From NCBI GenBank assembly GCA_963732795.1, contig CAVTAV010000002.1:558001-622000 (forward strand): a DNA stretch of 64,000 nt, in the 5' to 3' direction. Both the position numbers and the translations under genes were made by a program. Below the pieces are notes generated by a model. That model ran no database searches, had not been told where the DNA came from, and saw only the letters and a list, made by a program, of their open reading frames with translations. Origin of the DNA: CAVTAV01 sp963732795 (lineage in GTDB: Bacteria; Pseudomonadota; Alphaproteobacteria; CAVTAV01). Below, one piece after another: positions 1-9,130 of the stretch. Position 1 is the stretch's first letter, and each line of letters opens with the position of its first letter.

Positions 1-3000
1 GGAGCGGTGATTGTTGTTGCCGGGCTGGAAGTCGACATTGATGTCCGACCGCGATGCGCCGACCACAAAGCCGAGCGCCGTGTTCTCGTTCACCCCATAG
101 GTCGCGCCGGAGACAACGCCGCCGGTCGAGAAGCCGTAGCTGCTTCCGCCGGCGGACACGTCGCCGAACTGCCCAAAGCCCGAGGCCCAGGCCCACCAAT
201 GACCTTCACGGTCGTAGTCCGGGCCGTACTCCCGCGCCTTCTCGGCGATCGAGCCGAGGAAGGCCCGATGCGTCACCAGAGCCGGCGTCGCCATGTTCAG
301 GGCCGCTTGGGGGATGAGTTGGTCGATCGCCTGGGCCGCCTCGGTCTTGTCGGTGAACAACAGGTTGTTCACGAAAACGGAAGCCGTGCCCACCGACGCG
401 GTCTGCAGAATAGTGAGAGCCTGGGCAACCGCGCGCTGGTTGCTGTTATACACCGGCAGGACGAAGCTCGTCGGGTTGAGCGTCACCTGGATCGTATTCG
501 TTCCCTGAGTGTACGCGATATCGAAAAACTTCGTTGTCGTCGTGTTGATCGTCGAGAACTGTCCGGTGATACCGCCCGTCGTGCTGAGAATAGTGTACGT
601 CGACCCCGGCGAAATGCCGGTCTCGGTGAGAACGACGTTGAGATCCAACGTGCCGGCAAGCTGGGCAGAGCCGGTGACGTCCACGGTATCCGAGTTGTTG
701 CCGGCAAACTCGATGATCATGTGGCCGCCGGACGACTGGGTGAAGGTGCCGACGACGCCGATCGACCCGACCAGCGTATTGGTCGACGTGTCGCCCGGCG
801 AAATCGTGCCGTTATTGGTCACGTTGCCGGTGAGTATCGCATTGCCGGTCAGCGTGCCCGCGGAGGTAACGGTGGTATTCGCTACCGCCATGTCGCTGAT
901 CAGATTGATCGTGCTGCCGATCGTCGTGCTCTGGAACGTCGGCACATTCGAGAACTGAATGTTGCCGTTGCCCTGGATGATGAGCTGATTGAAGTTGGTG
1001 ACATTGCCGCCGACGGTGCTGTTGGCGCCCGCGGTGAAGATGTTATTGCCGCCACCGCCGTCCACGTTGCCGCTGATGGTACCCAGATTTGTGAGTGAAT
1101 CATCACCCGAACCGAAGGTCACATCGCCGCCAATGGTCGCATTCAGGCCGTTGGTCAGCGTGTTCGTACCGTCACCTAGAGAAACCGCCCCACCGATACC
1201 GTTAGTGCCCAAGTTCGTGACCGTGTCGTCGCCGGCACCGGTCGTCAGATTGCCGCCGACATTCGAGGTCGCGTTGGTATTGCTGAACGTGTTCGCGCCA
1301 CCGCCCAGGTTCACGTTGCCGCCGATCGCACCGTCATTGGTAACGGTATCGTTGCCGGCGCCGGCGATAACGTCGGTACCGACACTCGAATTTGTCGTGT
1401 TGTTGTGGAATGTGTTGTTCCCGCCGCCGAGATCGACGGTATTGCCGACATCGAAGCTGTTGGTGAAGGTGTCCGCGCCGGCGCCGAACGTCACATTAGT
1501 CCCGACGCTGCCCGTGGCGGCGTTGGTGAACGAGTTCGTGCCGTCGCCGAAAATGACGGAACCGCCGACGGACCCGGTATTGTTGCCCGTGTCGTCACCA
1601 GCGCCGAAGGTCACATCACCGCCGATATTGGATGTTGCCGTCGAATTGTCCCAGGTGTTGGTGCCGGCACCGAAAGCGACCGACGAACCGACCGTCCCGG
1701 CGTTCGTGAACGTATCATTACCCGTCCCGAATGAGACGAGCCCGCCGATATTCGAATTGTTCGGATCATCGTTGGTGAGGATGTTCGTGCCGTCGCTGAG
1801 ATCGACATTTCCGCCGATCGTGCCCGAGTTATGAACGGTGTCGTCGCCAACTCCCGCGGTTACGTTCGTGCCGATCTGGCCGGTCGATGAGTTACTCAGA
1901 CTGTTGGTGCCTGCGCCCATCGTCACGGATCCCGAGATCTGACCGTCATTGGTAACCGTGTCGTCCCCCACGCCGAATGTCACGTCGCCGCCGACGGCCG
2001 AATTGGCCGTATTGTCGTGAAAAACGTTCGTGCCATCGCCAAAGACAACGCTGTTGGCCACATCCAATGAGTTGGTGAAGGTATCGTCGCCGGTTCCGAA
2101 GGTGACGCCGCCGCCGATGCTGTTCGAGCTGGTCAACGAATTCGTTCCGTTGCCCATAGCCACATTGCCGCCGACACCGCCTTCGGTAGTGAATGTATCG
2201 TTGCCGTCGCCGAACGTCGCGTTTCCGCCAATCTGCGAATTCGCCGTCGTAGCGGTCAGAGTGTTGTTTCCGGCGCCCATGTCGACATTGCCGCCAACCT
2301 GGTTGTCGGTCGTGAACGTGTCGTCGCCGGTGCCGAATGTCACGTCAACGCCGATCGACGCCGCGGCCCCCGTGCTGCTCAGGCTATTTGTGCCGTCGCC
2401 CATATTGACGCTGCCGGTGATCGCGGCCGTGCTTGTGATGGTGTCGTTGCCACTTCCGGTCGTCACGTCGCCCGTGATATCGCCCGAGCTCGTGACCGTG
2501 TTGGTGCCGTCACCAAGATTGAGGTTACCGGTGATTGTGCCAGTGTTGGCAACGTCCTCGTCGAAGGCCGTTCCGACGATAGCGTCGAGACTTGCGGTGA
2601 TGTCGCCGGCATTTGTGATAACACTCTTTCCGCCGACGAATTCGGGACCACTGATAACGATCGCATTGCTGGTATTGCCCGATGCCGAAATCGTGCCAGT
2701 CGACCGATTGAGGATGTTGTCGCCGTGGGTAATCGTTACGGTGTTGGTCGAATTGTTTGAAGAGTCGATCGTTCCGGCATTGTCCAGCAGAGGATTGCCG
2801 TAACCGCCCGAACTGATCGATTGAAACGCCGTGCCGGTCGCCGTGATCGAGGCATTCAAGGCGTTTGTGAATATCGGCCCCGTAGCACTTGTAAGCTGCG
2901 GATCGATGCGCACGCCGATGCCGCCGGTCGAGGTGATCGACCCGGTGTTGACGGCGGTCCCGAGTCCCAGATCAACGCCGATCGCGCTTGTGCCGGTCAC

Positions 3001-4611
3001 ATCGATCGTGCCGTTGTTGGTGAAGTTCTGTTGAACGACGCTGCCATTGACGCGCACGCCTATGGAGGTGACGCCACCGCTGGTCGTGATTGCGCCATTA
3101 TTGACGAAGGTTCCCGTCCCCGCCGCGGCATCGTTTATATCGACGCCGATCGCGCTCGAGCTACTCGCGGCAGCGATAACGTCGATCGTGCCATTCGTGT
3201 CGTTGACGACGCTGGCGTCGCCACCGGCAGAAATACCGGTCGCGGCCGAGCCCGTTTGAGCCGTCAGCGTAATCGCGCCATCATTGGTGATGGTAAGATT
3301 GTTGGTTCCTGAAATCGGCGTGCCACGAATACCGAACAACGTGTTGTTGCTGCCGGTTCCCGTAACGTCGACGGTACCCGTGCTGGACATCCGGAAGTTC
3401 TGAGTGGCGCTGTCGAGGGCGACGCCGATGCCCAAGCCCTGAGAGCCGTTCAGATTTACCGCGATGGCGCCGTCATTTAAGTTTTCCGATGCCGGTGGCG
3501 TAATCCCGGTGCCGTTGGCGATGCGCATGCCAATGGCCGTGCCGTTCTGCCCCTGGTTCGCATTCGGCGCCGTCCAGCCCGCCGAAGTGGTCTGATTCAG
3601 ATTGACCGTAATGCTCGTGTTCAGACCATTGACCGCGCCGTCGGTCGAGCCGTTCATCCCAATTGCGATGCCGCCCGCGCCGGTCTGCGTGACCGTCATG
3701 CCGTTGGTGTCAAAGTTCTCGAGCTGCGTCGTTCCTGAGCCTTCAATACCGATCGCGACGCCGTTCGTGCCATTCGAGGTAACATCGATCTGCGACGCAT
3801 TGTTGACCGTGTTGACCGTCGTATTGCCGGTCAAACCAGCATCAATTCCGATTGCCGCGGCGCTGCCGGTATAGCCGCTATAGATGTCCCGACCTGCAGT
3901 GCCGGCAATCGCATCGGTGAGGTTCACCGTAATCGTGCCGTTGCCGGTCGTGGTGATGTCGCCGTTCGGATCCTGAATACCCGCAATCGGGGCAACGACG
4001 GTGTTGTCGCCGGTGACGGAGATATCGCCGTCGCTATTCACGGTGCCACTGCCGACGATCACGCCGCTCGCATTTGAAGACGTGACCGCTGCGCCATTCC
4101 CTACCGTGACGGTGGCCGCGCCACCAACACTGACGCCGGCGCCGTTGGTGCCGACAACCGTGCCGCCGGCGAGAACGTCGACCGTACCCGCACCGCCAAT
4201 TGATATGCCGGCTCCGGACAGACCTGTCACAACGCCATTGTTCTGAACGGTGACCGTGCCTGCGTTCGTGATATCGATGCCCAGCGTATTGATGCCGACG
4301 GCACCAAGGCCGGTCGTTCCGCCGACGGTAGCGCTGTTGTTCACGTTGACCGTGCCGTCCAACATGGAAATTGCCGGCGCAGCCGTCGTATTCGTGACGC
4401 CGGCATTGCTTTGAACGTTGACGGTCAGGCCCGTGAATGTGCTGCCGCTGAATCCACCAGTCTCATCCGTCGTGGAGTCGCAGGTAATCGATTGGTTGTT
4501 CGCGGTCGCCGGATTCGGCGTGCAGACCGCAAAGGCCAATGACGGTGCGAGCAGAATGGCGAAGCTTGGAAGGGCCGTCGTCGCCAGGAGCTTTGCAGTG
4601 AAACCACGCAT
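1..4611 (-). CDS. Large autotransporter adhesin-like protein, C-terminus beyond window edge
   Basis: Type V secreted surface protein. The frame is open from the ATG at 4611 to base 1 (at least 1537 codons); I checked the frame at several points and saw no stop. An AAAGGGAG Shine-Dalgarno lies upstream. Residues 1-28 are a signal peptide ending in AFA. Next comes a passenger rich in Gly, Asn, Thr and Val with NNGTI-type beta-helix strands. From about residue 684 to 1209 there are 25 turns of 17-25 residues that alternate between a GxGDD(T) type and a GxGTN(T) type. A typical autotransporter strand (SPGSTYTILSTTGGITGQ) and a helical linker follow. The beta-barrel begins near residue 1469 (WWAWASGFGQFG) and is cut by the window edge. 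It lies 17 bp after the lipoprotein gene, probably in one operon. The ligand is unknown; adhesion or biofilm is inferred from the family. Confidence 0.9.
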   Translation of the reverse strand, partial: MRGFTAKLLATTALPSFAILLAPSLAFAVCTPNPATANNQSITCDSTTDETGGFSGSTFTGLTVNVQSNAGVTNTTAAPAISMLDGTVNVNNSATVGGTTGLGAVGINTLGIDITNAGTVTVQNNGVVTGLSGAGISIGGAGTVDVLAGGTVVGTNGAGVSVGGAATVTVGNGAAVTSSNASGVIVGSGTVNSDGDISVTGDNTVVAPIAGIQDPNGDITTTGNGTITVNLTDAIAGTAGRDIYSGYTGSAAAIGIDAGLTGNTTVNTVNNASQIDVTSNGTNGVAIGIEGSGTTQLENFDTNGMTVTQTGAGGIAIGMNGSTDGAVNGLNTSITVNLNQTTSAGWTAPNANQGQNGTAIGMRIANGTGITPPASENLNDGAIAVNLNGSQGLGIGVALDSATQNFRMSSTGTVDVTGTGSNNTLFGIRGTPISGTNNLTITNDGAITLTAQTGSAATGISAGGDASVVNDTNGTIDVIAAASSSSAIGVDINDAAAGTGTFVNNGAITTSGGVTSIGVRVNGSVVQQNFTNNGTIDVTGTSAIGVDLGLGTAVNTGSITSTGGIGVRIDPQLTSATGPIFTNALNASITATGTAFQSISSGGYGNPLLDNAGTIDSSNNSTNTVTITHGDNILNRSTGTISASGNTSNAIVISGPEFVGGKSVITNAGDITASLDAIVGTAFDEDVANTGTITGNLNLGDGTNTVTSSGDITGDVTTGSGNDTITSTAAITGSVNMGDGTNSLSSTGAAASIGVDVTFGTGDDTFTTDNQVGGNVDMGAGNNTLTATTANSQIGGNATFGDGNDTFTTEGGVGGNVAMGNGTNSLTSSNSIGGGVTFGTGDDTFTNSLDVANSVVFGDGTNVFHDNTANSAVGGDVTFGVGDDTVTNDGQISGSVTMGAGTNSLSNSSTGQIGTNVTAGVGDDTVHNSGTIGGNVDLSDGTNILTNDDPNNSNIGGLVSFGTGNDTFTNAGTVGSSVAFGAGTNTWDNSTATSNIGGDVTFGAGDDTGNNTGSVGGSVIFGDGTNSFTNAATGSVGTNVTFGAGADTFTNSFDVGNTVDLGGGNNTFHNNTTNSSVGTDVIAGAGNDTVTNDGAIGGNVNLGGGANTFSNTNATSNVGGNLTTGAGDDTVTNLGTNGIGGAVSLGDGTNTLTNGLNATIGGDVTFGSGDDSLTNLGTISGNVDGGGGNNIFTAGANSTVGGNVTNFNQLIIQGNGNIQFSNVPTFQSTTIGSTINLISDMAVANTTVTSAGTLTGNAILTGNVTNNGTISPGDTSTNTLVGSIGVVGTFTQSSGGHMIIEFAGNNSDTVDVTGSAQLAGTLDLNVVLTETGISPGSTYTILSTTGGITGQFSTINTTTTKFFDIAYTQGTNTIQVTLNPTSFVLPVYNSNQRAVAQALTILQTASVGTASVFVNNLLFTDKTEAAQAIDQLIPQAALNMATPALVTHRAFLGSIAEKAREYGPDYDREGHWWAWASGFGQFGDVSAGGSSYGFSTGGVVSGATYGVNENTALGFVVGASRSDINVDFQPGNNNHRS
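985..2560 (-). repeat. Alternating beta-helix turn repeats inside the autotransporter gene
   Basis: About 25 imperfect repeats of 51-75 nt, in frame. Each encodes one turn of the form [IV]GGxVxxGxGxxTxTN. The fifth residue of the GxGxx motif alternates without exception between Asn (GDGTN, GAGNN) and Asp (GTGDD, GAGND). The true unit is therefore a two-turn pair of roughly 40 residues. The copies have diverged at the DNA level, so this is an old protein repeat and not a recent satellite expansion. Confidence 0.85.
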
Positions 4612-4628
4612 TGTAATTCACACTCCCT

Positions 4629-5567
4629 TTAGCGTTTGCCGACGAAGCCGCCGACGGCTTGTTCGTTACCCGGACCCGTAAGCCTCCAGCCACCGCCGAT
4701 TTCGGGCGGGCTGCCGCTGCTCACGGGGCCGAAGAAGCCGCCATTGAACGTGCCACTCAGCGCGCTGTCGTTTGTTTGCGCCGTACCGGAAAAAAGACCG
4801 GTAGACGAATTGATCGTTCCGGTCGTCGTGAAATCACGCCAGATGCTCACGTCGCCGGTCTGAAGATCTTCGCGACCCATATTCGAAAAAGCACCGGTCA
4901 CTCCGCCTGTGGCAAAATTGACCGCCATGGACATGTCCCCGGCCACGTTGAACAGATTGTTGCCCTGATTGAGGGTTCCTGCGGTGATGCCGGTATAGGT
5001 GGCACTGCCGGTCGTCGGGAGCGACCCCGGTGAGGTTCGAACGCCGAACACGAAAGTGCCGAGCGTTACGTTGTTGGCCGATCCATTCGGCGAATTCCAT
5101 GTACCGAAAGTCACATAGGAGAGGTTTTGGGTGGGCTCTCCTGGAATGAACAAAACGAATTCGTCGACCGTGTTGTCCGAACGCGTCAGCACGTAAGTCC
5201 GATAGGACGTATTGGAATCGGCTGTGGAAACCTCGGCCGAGGTAAATTCCTGAGTAAAATTCGCGCCGCCGTTCCTCATCGTGAGTTTGAACGCGTCGGC
5301 CACAGCGTCGTATTCGATCGTCGACGTCGAGGCCAGCGAGGTAAGGTTGCTGGATACGTTCGAGGTCACTCCGTTCGTGTCCAGATCCGCGGCCATGACC
5401 CCCGAGATCGTCGGAAAGGTCTCACTCGAGACCAGATTGGTCAGGCTGGTATTCGGGCCGGCAGGTGGCGGCGCGGGCGCTGTCGTCCCTCCTCCGCACG
5501 CGGTCACCGATAGAGGAAGCAATGCGAAAAGCGCCGCACGAATGCAGCCGTTCCATGTCAAGCGCAC
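4629..5567 (-). CDS. Surface lipoprotein with transferrin-binding-protein-like C-terminal barrel
   Basis: A 312-aa predicted lipoprotein. The signal peptide ends in the lipobox SVTAC, with the lipidated Cys at about residue 24, followed by a Gly/Pro/Ala-rich linker. The last 60 residues carry the pattern of TbpB-type small beta-barrels: a GTFNGGFFGP strand, then PPEIGGGWRLTG, then a terminal VGGFVGKR. This domain binds host or environmental ligands in TbpB and factor H-binding-like proteins, and many environmental relatives are annotated only as transferrin-binding-protein-like. The downstream autotransporter gene starts 17 bp away on the same strand. No Slam translocon gene is visible. Ligand binding is inferred; lipoprotein status and barrel similarity are read from the sequence. 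Confidence 0.75.
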   Translation of the reverse strand: MRLTWNGCIRAALFALLPLSVTACGGGTTAPAPPPAGPNTSLTNLVSSETFPTISGVMAADLDTNGVTSNVSSNLTSLASTSTIEYDAVADAFKLTMRNGGANFTQEFTSAEVSTADSNTSYRTYVLTRSDNTVDEFVLFIPGEPTQNLSYVTFGTWNSPNGSANNVTLGTFVFGVRTSPGSLPTTGSATYTGITAGTLNQGNNLFNVAGDMSMAVNFATGGVTGAFSNMGREDLQTGDVSIWRDFTTTGTINSSTGLFSGTAQTNDSALSGTFNGGFFGPVSSGSPPEIGGGWRLTGPGNEQAVGGFVGKR

Positions 5568-5820
5568 CGGGATTAGCCCTCCCCGCGATGTTGGAAGTGT
5601 CGACGGTCCGACGCTAGGCGGCAGTTCTTAAAAAATCGAAAATGATGGAATTCCGGCAAGTCTTAGCCCCTGAGCCGACGATTTGACGGTTCGTCCACCG
5701 CTATCGCTGCGGTTCGCGATCCTGGACATCGGATTGACACCAGTTAGAATTGTTTACGCATCCGGCTGCACGGATCGTGCCATCGAGGCATCGTCGCGCG
5801 AGATGATTGGGCGGAAAGCA

Positions 5821-6392
5821 ATGACACACCCTGAAAACCCCGAGTTTCCCTTGAGCAAGCGGAACCGCCGGACGGTTCTGGCAGGTCTTGCGGGGACGGC
5901 GACTCTTGCCGCCGGGACGTCTGCCATGCCGGGAAAGGCGTTCTCCCTGTCTCAAGCTGGGACAGATATCTGCCCCAATTTGAGTTCGTGTTCGACGCCT
6001 CGATCAAACGGGGCGATCCGATGGACATCGGCCAGAGCAAGTTCGGTGCGCGCCGGGTCGTCAATCTGTTGGGTGGCAGCTTCGAGGGGCCGAAGATCAA
6101 GGGCGAGATCCCGCCGGGCGGCACGAGCATCTATGTCGCGCGAGCCGACGGGGCGACCGTGGTCGACGCTCAGTACGTCCTCAAGACATCCGACGGCGCC
6201 CTTATCTTCACGCGCAATGAAGGCCTGATCGTGCCGGGCCCCGAGGGCGCGCCACCCTATATCCGCACGACGGCCAGCTTCGAGGCGCCCGAAGGTCCCT
6301 ACGATTGGCTGAACAAGGCGCTATTCATCGGCCTCGCCCATCCAAACCAGGCCGCGCAGACCTCCAACCTCTCGATATACAGGCTTCTCTGA
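5821..6392 (+). CDS. Tat-exported DUF3237 family protein (one frameshift)
   Basis: DUF3237 proteins are small beta-barrel proteins of unknown enzymology, common in alphaproteobacteria. The ATG at 5821 has a GGAAAG ribosome site. The N-terminus has a twin-arginine signal (KRNRRTVLAGLAG) with a hydrophobic stretch to about residue 40, so export to the periplasm is expected. The domain follows in another frame from about 5975: FEFVFDASIKRG, then the family hallmarks DIGQSKFGARRVVNLLGG, FEGPKIKGEIPPGG and TSDGALIFTRNEGL. A single missing base in the stretch 5958-5972 would join the two parts. The hydrolase gene starts 25 bp downstream, so the two may be co-transcribed. Confidence 0.8.
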
Positions 6393-6417
6393 CCGCGCGA
6401 CTCGTTCGGGACCGGCC

Positions 6418-7555
6418 ATGAGATTCATTACCGCGATCCTGCTCATCCTCTCGGTGCTCGAGAGCGTGCTCTGGTTCGTCCCTATCCCGAGCGAGACGCT
6501 CTGGCCGGCGAACATGATCGCCCACGAAATCTGGCCATGGATGATTCTGGTGAATCTCCTCGGTCTCATCGTCGCCGGTGCGCGAAAACGCTGGTCCGTC
6601 GCTGTCTTCGTCATCGGTCTCGGGATCACCGTCTGGCCGCTCGCCGATATCAGCAAGCTGGAGAGCGATGTCGCAGCGCAATGGACCTCCCAAGGCATTT
6701 CCGCGACGCCGCCTGCGGTGCCGAACACCTCGCATGTTCTCCGGAAGGCGCTTTCGGTGATGGAGATCGACACCATCGAGCCGAACGCGGTCCACGCCGG
6801 CATCTATCTGTTCAAGTCCCCGAGCAGCGTCGGCCACGAGCCGCTGCCCACTCTGATCGACATTCACGGCGGCAGTTGGCAGCACGAAAACGCGCTCACC
6901 GACAGCACCTTCACGAGCTATATGGCCGCCAAGGGCTACGCGGTTTTCTCGATCGACTACCGCAAAGCGCCGCAGAACCGATATCCGATCCAGATCGACG
7001 ACGTCCGGGCGGCCATCGACTGGATTTATGCGAACGCCTTCTCCTACGGTGCGGAATCCGAGACGCATCGCGCTTGTGGGGCGCTCGGCGGGCGGGCACC
7101 TCGCCTTGCTGGATGCCTTCACGAGCGAGGTCATCCCGATCCGCGCCGTGATCAGCTTTTACGGACCGGCCGACCTAACCAAGCTCTACGACGATCCGCC
7201 GAAGCCGGACCCGCTCAACGTCCGGGACAAGCTTGAGGCGTTTCTCGGAGGCAGTCCCGGCGACATCCCGACAGTCTATCGCGACGCCTCGCCGATCAAT
7301 CACCTGAAGGCCAATCTGCCGCCCACGCTCCTGATCCAGGGCGGGGACGACCATGTCGTCCCTGCCCGTCATATTCGTGAATTTCATCAGAAACTTATGG
7401 AAAACGGCTCACCTGCCGTCTTAGTCGAAATCCCGTGGTCTGAGCATGGATTCGACTTCGTCCATTTCGGCCCGGGCAGCATCCTCGCTCTCGCCTATGC
7501 CGACGCCTTCCTCAAGGACGTCCTGCCGCCGGCCACACCGCCCATTCCCGAATAA
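6418..7555 (+). CDS. Membrane-anchored alpha/beta hydrolase (esterase/HSL-like; one frameshift)
   Basis: About 378 aa. The first 85 residues hold three hydrophobic helices (around 1-20, 30-52 and 60-76) that anchor the enzyme in the inner membrane. An alpha/beta-hydrolase domain follows. The oxyanion-hole motif is IDIHGGSWQ, the nucleophile elbow GRSAGGHLAL, the acid GGDDHVV and the catalytic His WSEHGFD, so the triad is complete and the enzyme should be a carboxylesterase of the BD-FAE/HSL type. The reading frame changes near 7055-7065, between the DWIYANAFSYG helix and the nucleophile elbow, which a one-base indel explains. Its last ~20 codons have a diverged second copy at 8890-8950, part of the tandem duplication described here. 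Confidence 0.85.
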
Positions 7556-7655
7556 ATCGGCCCCCCGTCCCGCTGCCCTTAACCATCTGTTAAGCAGAGG
7601 GAACTCAGAATCCCATTTCAATACGGGAGCAAACAACCTGCGAGGAAGCGTCATC

Positions 7656-8321
7656 ATGTATTCAAGAAAGATTTCGCGCACATTCGCGCGACTGTCGTTG
7701 GCCGCATTGGCCATTTCATTCGGCGTCGGCCAGGCCAATGCGGCGGTCCTGACATTCACGAACCGGACGAGCTTCGAGAATGCGCTGACGTCATATAGCG
7801 TTTTCGACTTCAACAGCACGGCGCTTCAGCAACTCGACGGCACAACCGGCGTTGACCTGGGCCCCCTTACCGTCACCCAATCCACCGGTGGTGCCACGGC
7901 CTATATTCGCGCAAGCGGCGCAACGGGTGACGTCAACGGTTCGAACTTCCTTCAGTTCTTCGATAACTCAGGCTCCTATGTCCCGATGACGATTACGCTC
8001 GACGCGCCGGTAACGGCCTTCGGGTTTGACTTCAAGAATGTCACTAGCAGTGCCGCCTACAACATCTACTTGAATATCCTTGGTACGCCGACGCTCGTTG
8101 CTCCTAGTAACCAGTCGGGGTTTTTCGGCTTCATATCGACCGACCCGCTCATTACGCAGCAGGTCTTCGATTTCGCCGACAGTACGGGCTCGGGCTCCAG
8201 CGGCACTCTCGGCCTGGACAATGTGACGTTCGGCGTGGCTCCCGTGCCTGTCCCCGGCGCCTTGATGCTCATGCTGAGCGGCCTCGCCGCGGTCGGTTTC
8301 GCCGGCCGGCGCTATCGCTAA
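7656..8321 (+). CDS. VPLPA-CTERM sorting domain protein, copy 1
   Basis: Secreted protein of 221 aa. The ATG at 7656 follows a GAGGAAG site. A Sec signal peptide ends near residue 29 (GQANA). The body is a Thr/Ser/Phe-rich beta-sandwich (AVLTFTNRTSFE, APVTAFGFDF, SGFFGFISTDP, LGLDNVTFG). The C-terminus is a VPxxA-type CTERM signal: VPVPGALMLM, a hydrophobic helix and GRRYR. These tails are recognised by exosortase/archaeosortase-like transpeptidases for surface or exopolysaccharide attachment; no exosortase gene is in the window. The stop codon overlaps by 4 bp, tail to tail, the end of the prfB fragment on the other strand. Copy 2 at 9131 is roughly 45% identical by eye. Confidence 0.85.
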   Translation: MYSRKISRTFARLSLAALAISFGVGQANAAVLTFTNRTSFENALTSYSVFDFNSTALQQLDGTTGVDLGPLTVTQSTGGATAYIRASGATGDVNGSNFLQFFDNSGSYVPMTITLDAPVTAFGFDFKNVTSSAAYNIYLNILGTPTLVAPSNQSGFFGFISTDPLITQQVFDFADSTGSGSSGTLGLDNVTFGVAPVPVPGALMLMLSGLAAVGFAGRRYR

Positions 8322-8893
8322 GACGTTGCGCTCTCGCCCTTAACGCGGGCCGCCAGGGCGGCGGCCAGGAACTCGTCGATATCGCCGTCGAGCACGCCGG
8401 CCGTGTTCGAGGTTTCGACCTCCGTGCGCAGGTCCTTCACCATCTGATAGGGCTGCAGGACGTAGGACCGGATCTGGTGGCCCCAGCCGATTTCGGTCTT
8501 GGAGGCCGCCTCCTTCAGGGCTTCCTCCTCTCGCTTCTGCAGTTCGAGCTCATAGAGCCGCGCCTTCAGCATCTTCATCGCGGTCGCGCGGTTCTTATGC
8601 TGTGAGCGCTCGTTCTGGCACTGGACGACGATATTGGTCGGCAGATGGGTGATACGGATGGCGCTGTCGGTGGTGTTGACGTGCTGGCCGCCCGCGCCCG
8701 ACGCGCGATAGGTGTCGATGCGGAGGTCCTTCTCGGCCACCTCGATCTCTATCGCGTCGTCGACCACCGGATAGACCCAGACGCTGGCGAAGCTGGTATG
8801 CCGCCGAGCATTACTATCGAAGGGCGAGATTCGCACCAGCCGATGCACGCCGCTTTCGGTCTTGAGCCAGCCATAGGCATTGTGGCCCTGGTC
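8318..8893 (-). pseudogene. 3' fragment of prfB (RF2 C-terminal half), duplicated copy
   Basis: Encodes the last ~190 residues of peptide chain release factor 2, beginning at GHNAYGWLKTES and including the stop-codon-recognition tripeptide SPF and the GGQ loop (GAGGQHVN). It is the same as the complete prfB at 9823-10930 except for the last few residues (GESATS instead of GKD). The DNA differs at about 24 positions in 560 bp, and every difference in the aligned coding part is silent. At about 8890 the prfB sequence stops abruptly and continues into a copy of the hydrolase 3' end. There is no normal start; a GTG at 8848 could start a 176-aa product, but no good ribosome site precedes it. Most likely a non-functional duplication remnant, although the silent-only divergence is unexpected. 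Confidence 0.85.
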
Positions 8894-8950
8894 TATATCG
8901 AGGCGTTCTTGAAGGACACCATGCCGCCTATTGCCCAGCCTCCCGAATGA
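8885..8950 (+). pseudogene. Residual 3' end of a second alpha/beta hydrolase copy
   Basis: The + strand reads VALVYIEAFLKDTMPPIAQPPE then stop. This aligns with the last residues of the hydrolase ending at 7555 (ALAYADAFLKDVLPPATPPIPE). It is fused at about 8890 to the truncated prfB copy on the other strand and sits upstream of the second CTERM gene, just as the complete hydrolase sits upstream of the first. It marks the left end of the second duplicated unit. No start codon or nucleophile region is present, so it cannot encode an enzyme. Confidence 0.7.
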
Positions 8951-8998
8951 AGCACCGAATGATCTCTGTCCTACATTGCTTTGATGTCCGTGCCGGTA

Positions 8999-9021
8999 TT
9001 AACCAATATTTTTAACCAATA
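8999..9021. repeat. Short direct repeat TTAACCAATA upstream of CTERM copy 2
   Basis: TTAACCAATA occurs at 8999-9008 and 9012-9021 within an AT-rich leader (about 8985-9080) that contrasts with the surrounding GC-rich DNA. It may be a regulator or UP-element-like site for the CTERM gene at 9131. CTERM copy 1 has no equivalent in its shorter leader. Confidence 0.5.
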
Positions 9022-9130
9022 AATATAAGTTCTATAAATCATTTGAAATCCCCATAGTTAACAGTCCTTTTACTGTCCTATTTTCTCTGTTATTGTTGGA
9101 CCAAATTCATCTAGGGAGTGGAGCAGGTCC

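Noticed and set aside
985..2560. Regularly spaced repeats suggesting a CRISPR array
   Set aside because: The repeats are in frame, imperfect, contiguous and protein-coding (beta-helix turns). There are no identical repeats with unique spacers.
7..4681. Several long plus-strand open frames opposite the autotransporter gene
   Set aside because: They are reverse-complement shadows of a repetitive gene with strong codon bias: low-complexity Val/Pro/Ala or Arg-rich proteins with no signal, domain or ribosome site.
4629..5567. The lipoprotein as a Slam substrate with a nearby Slam gene
   Set aside because: No Slam-type TPR/barrel protein is in the window; the neighbouring barrel protein is an autotransporter.
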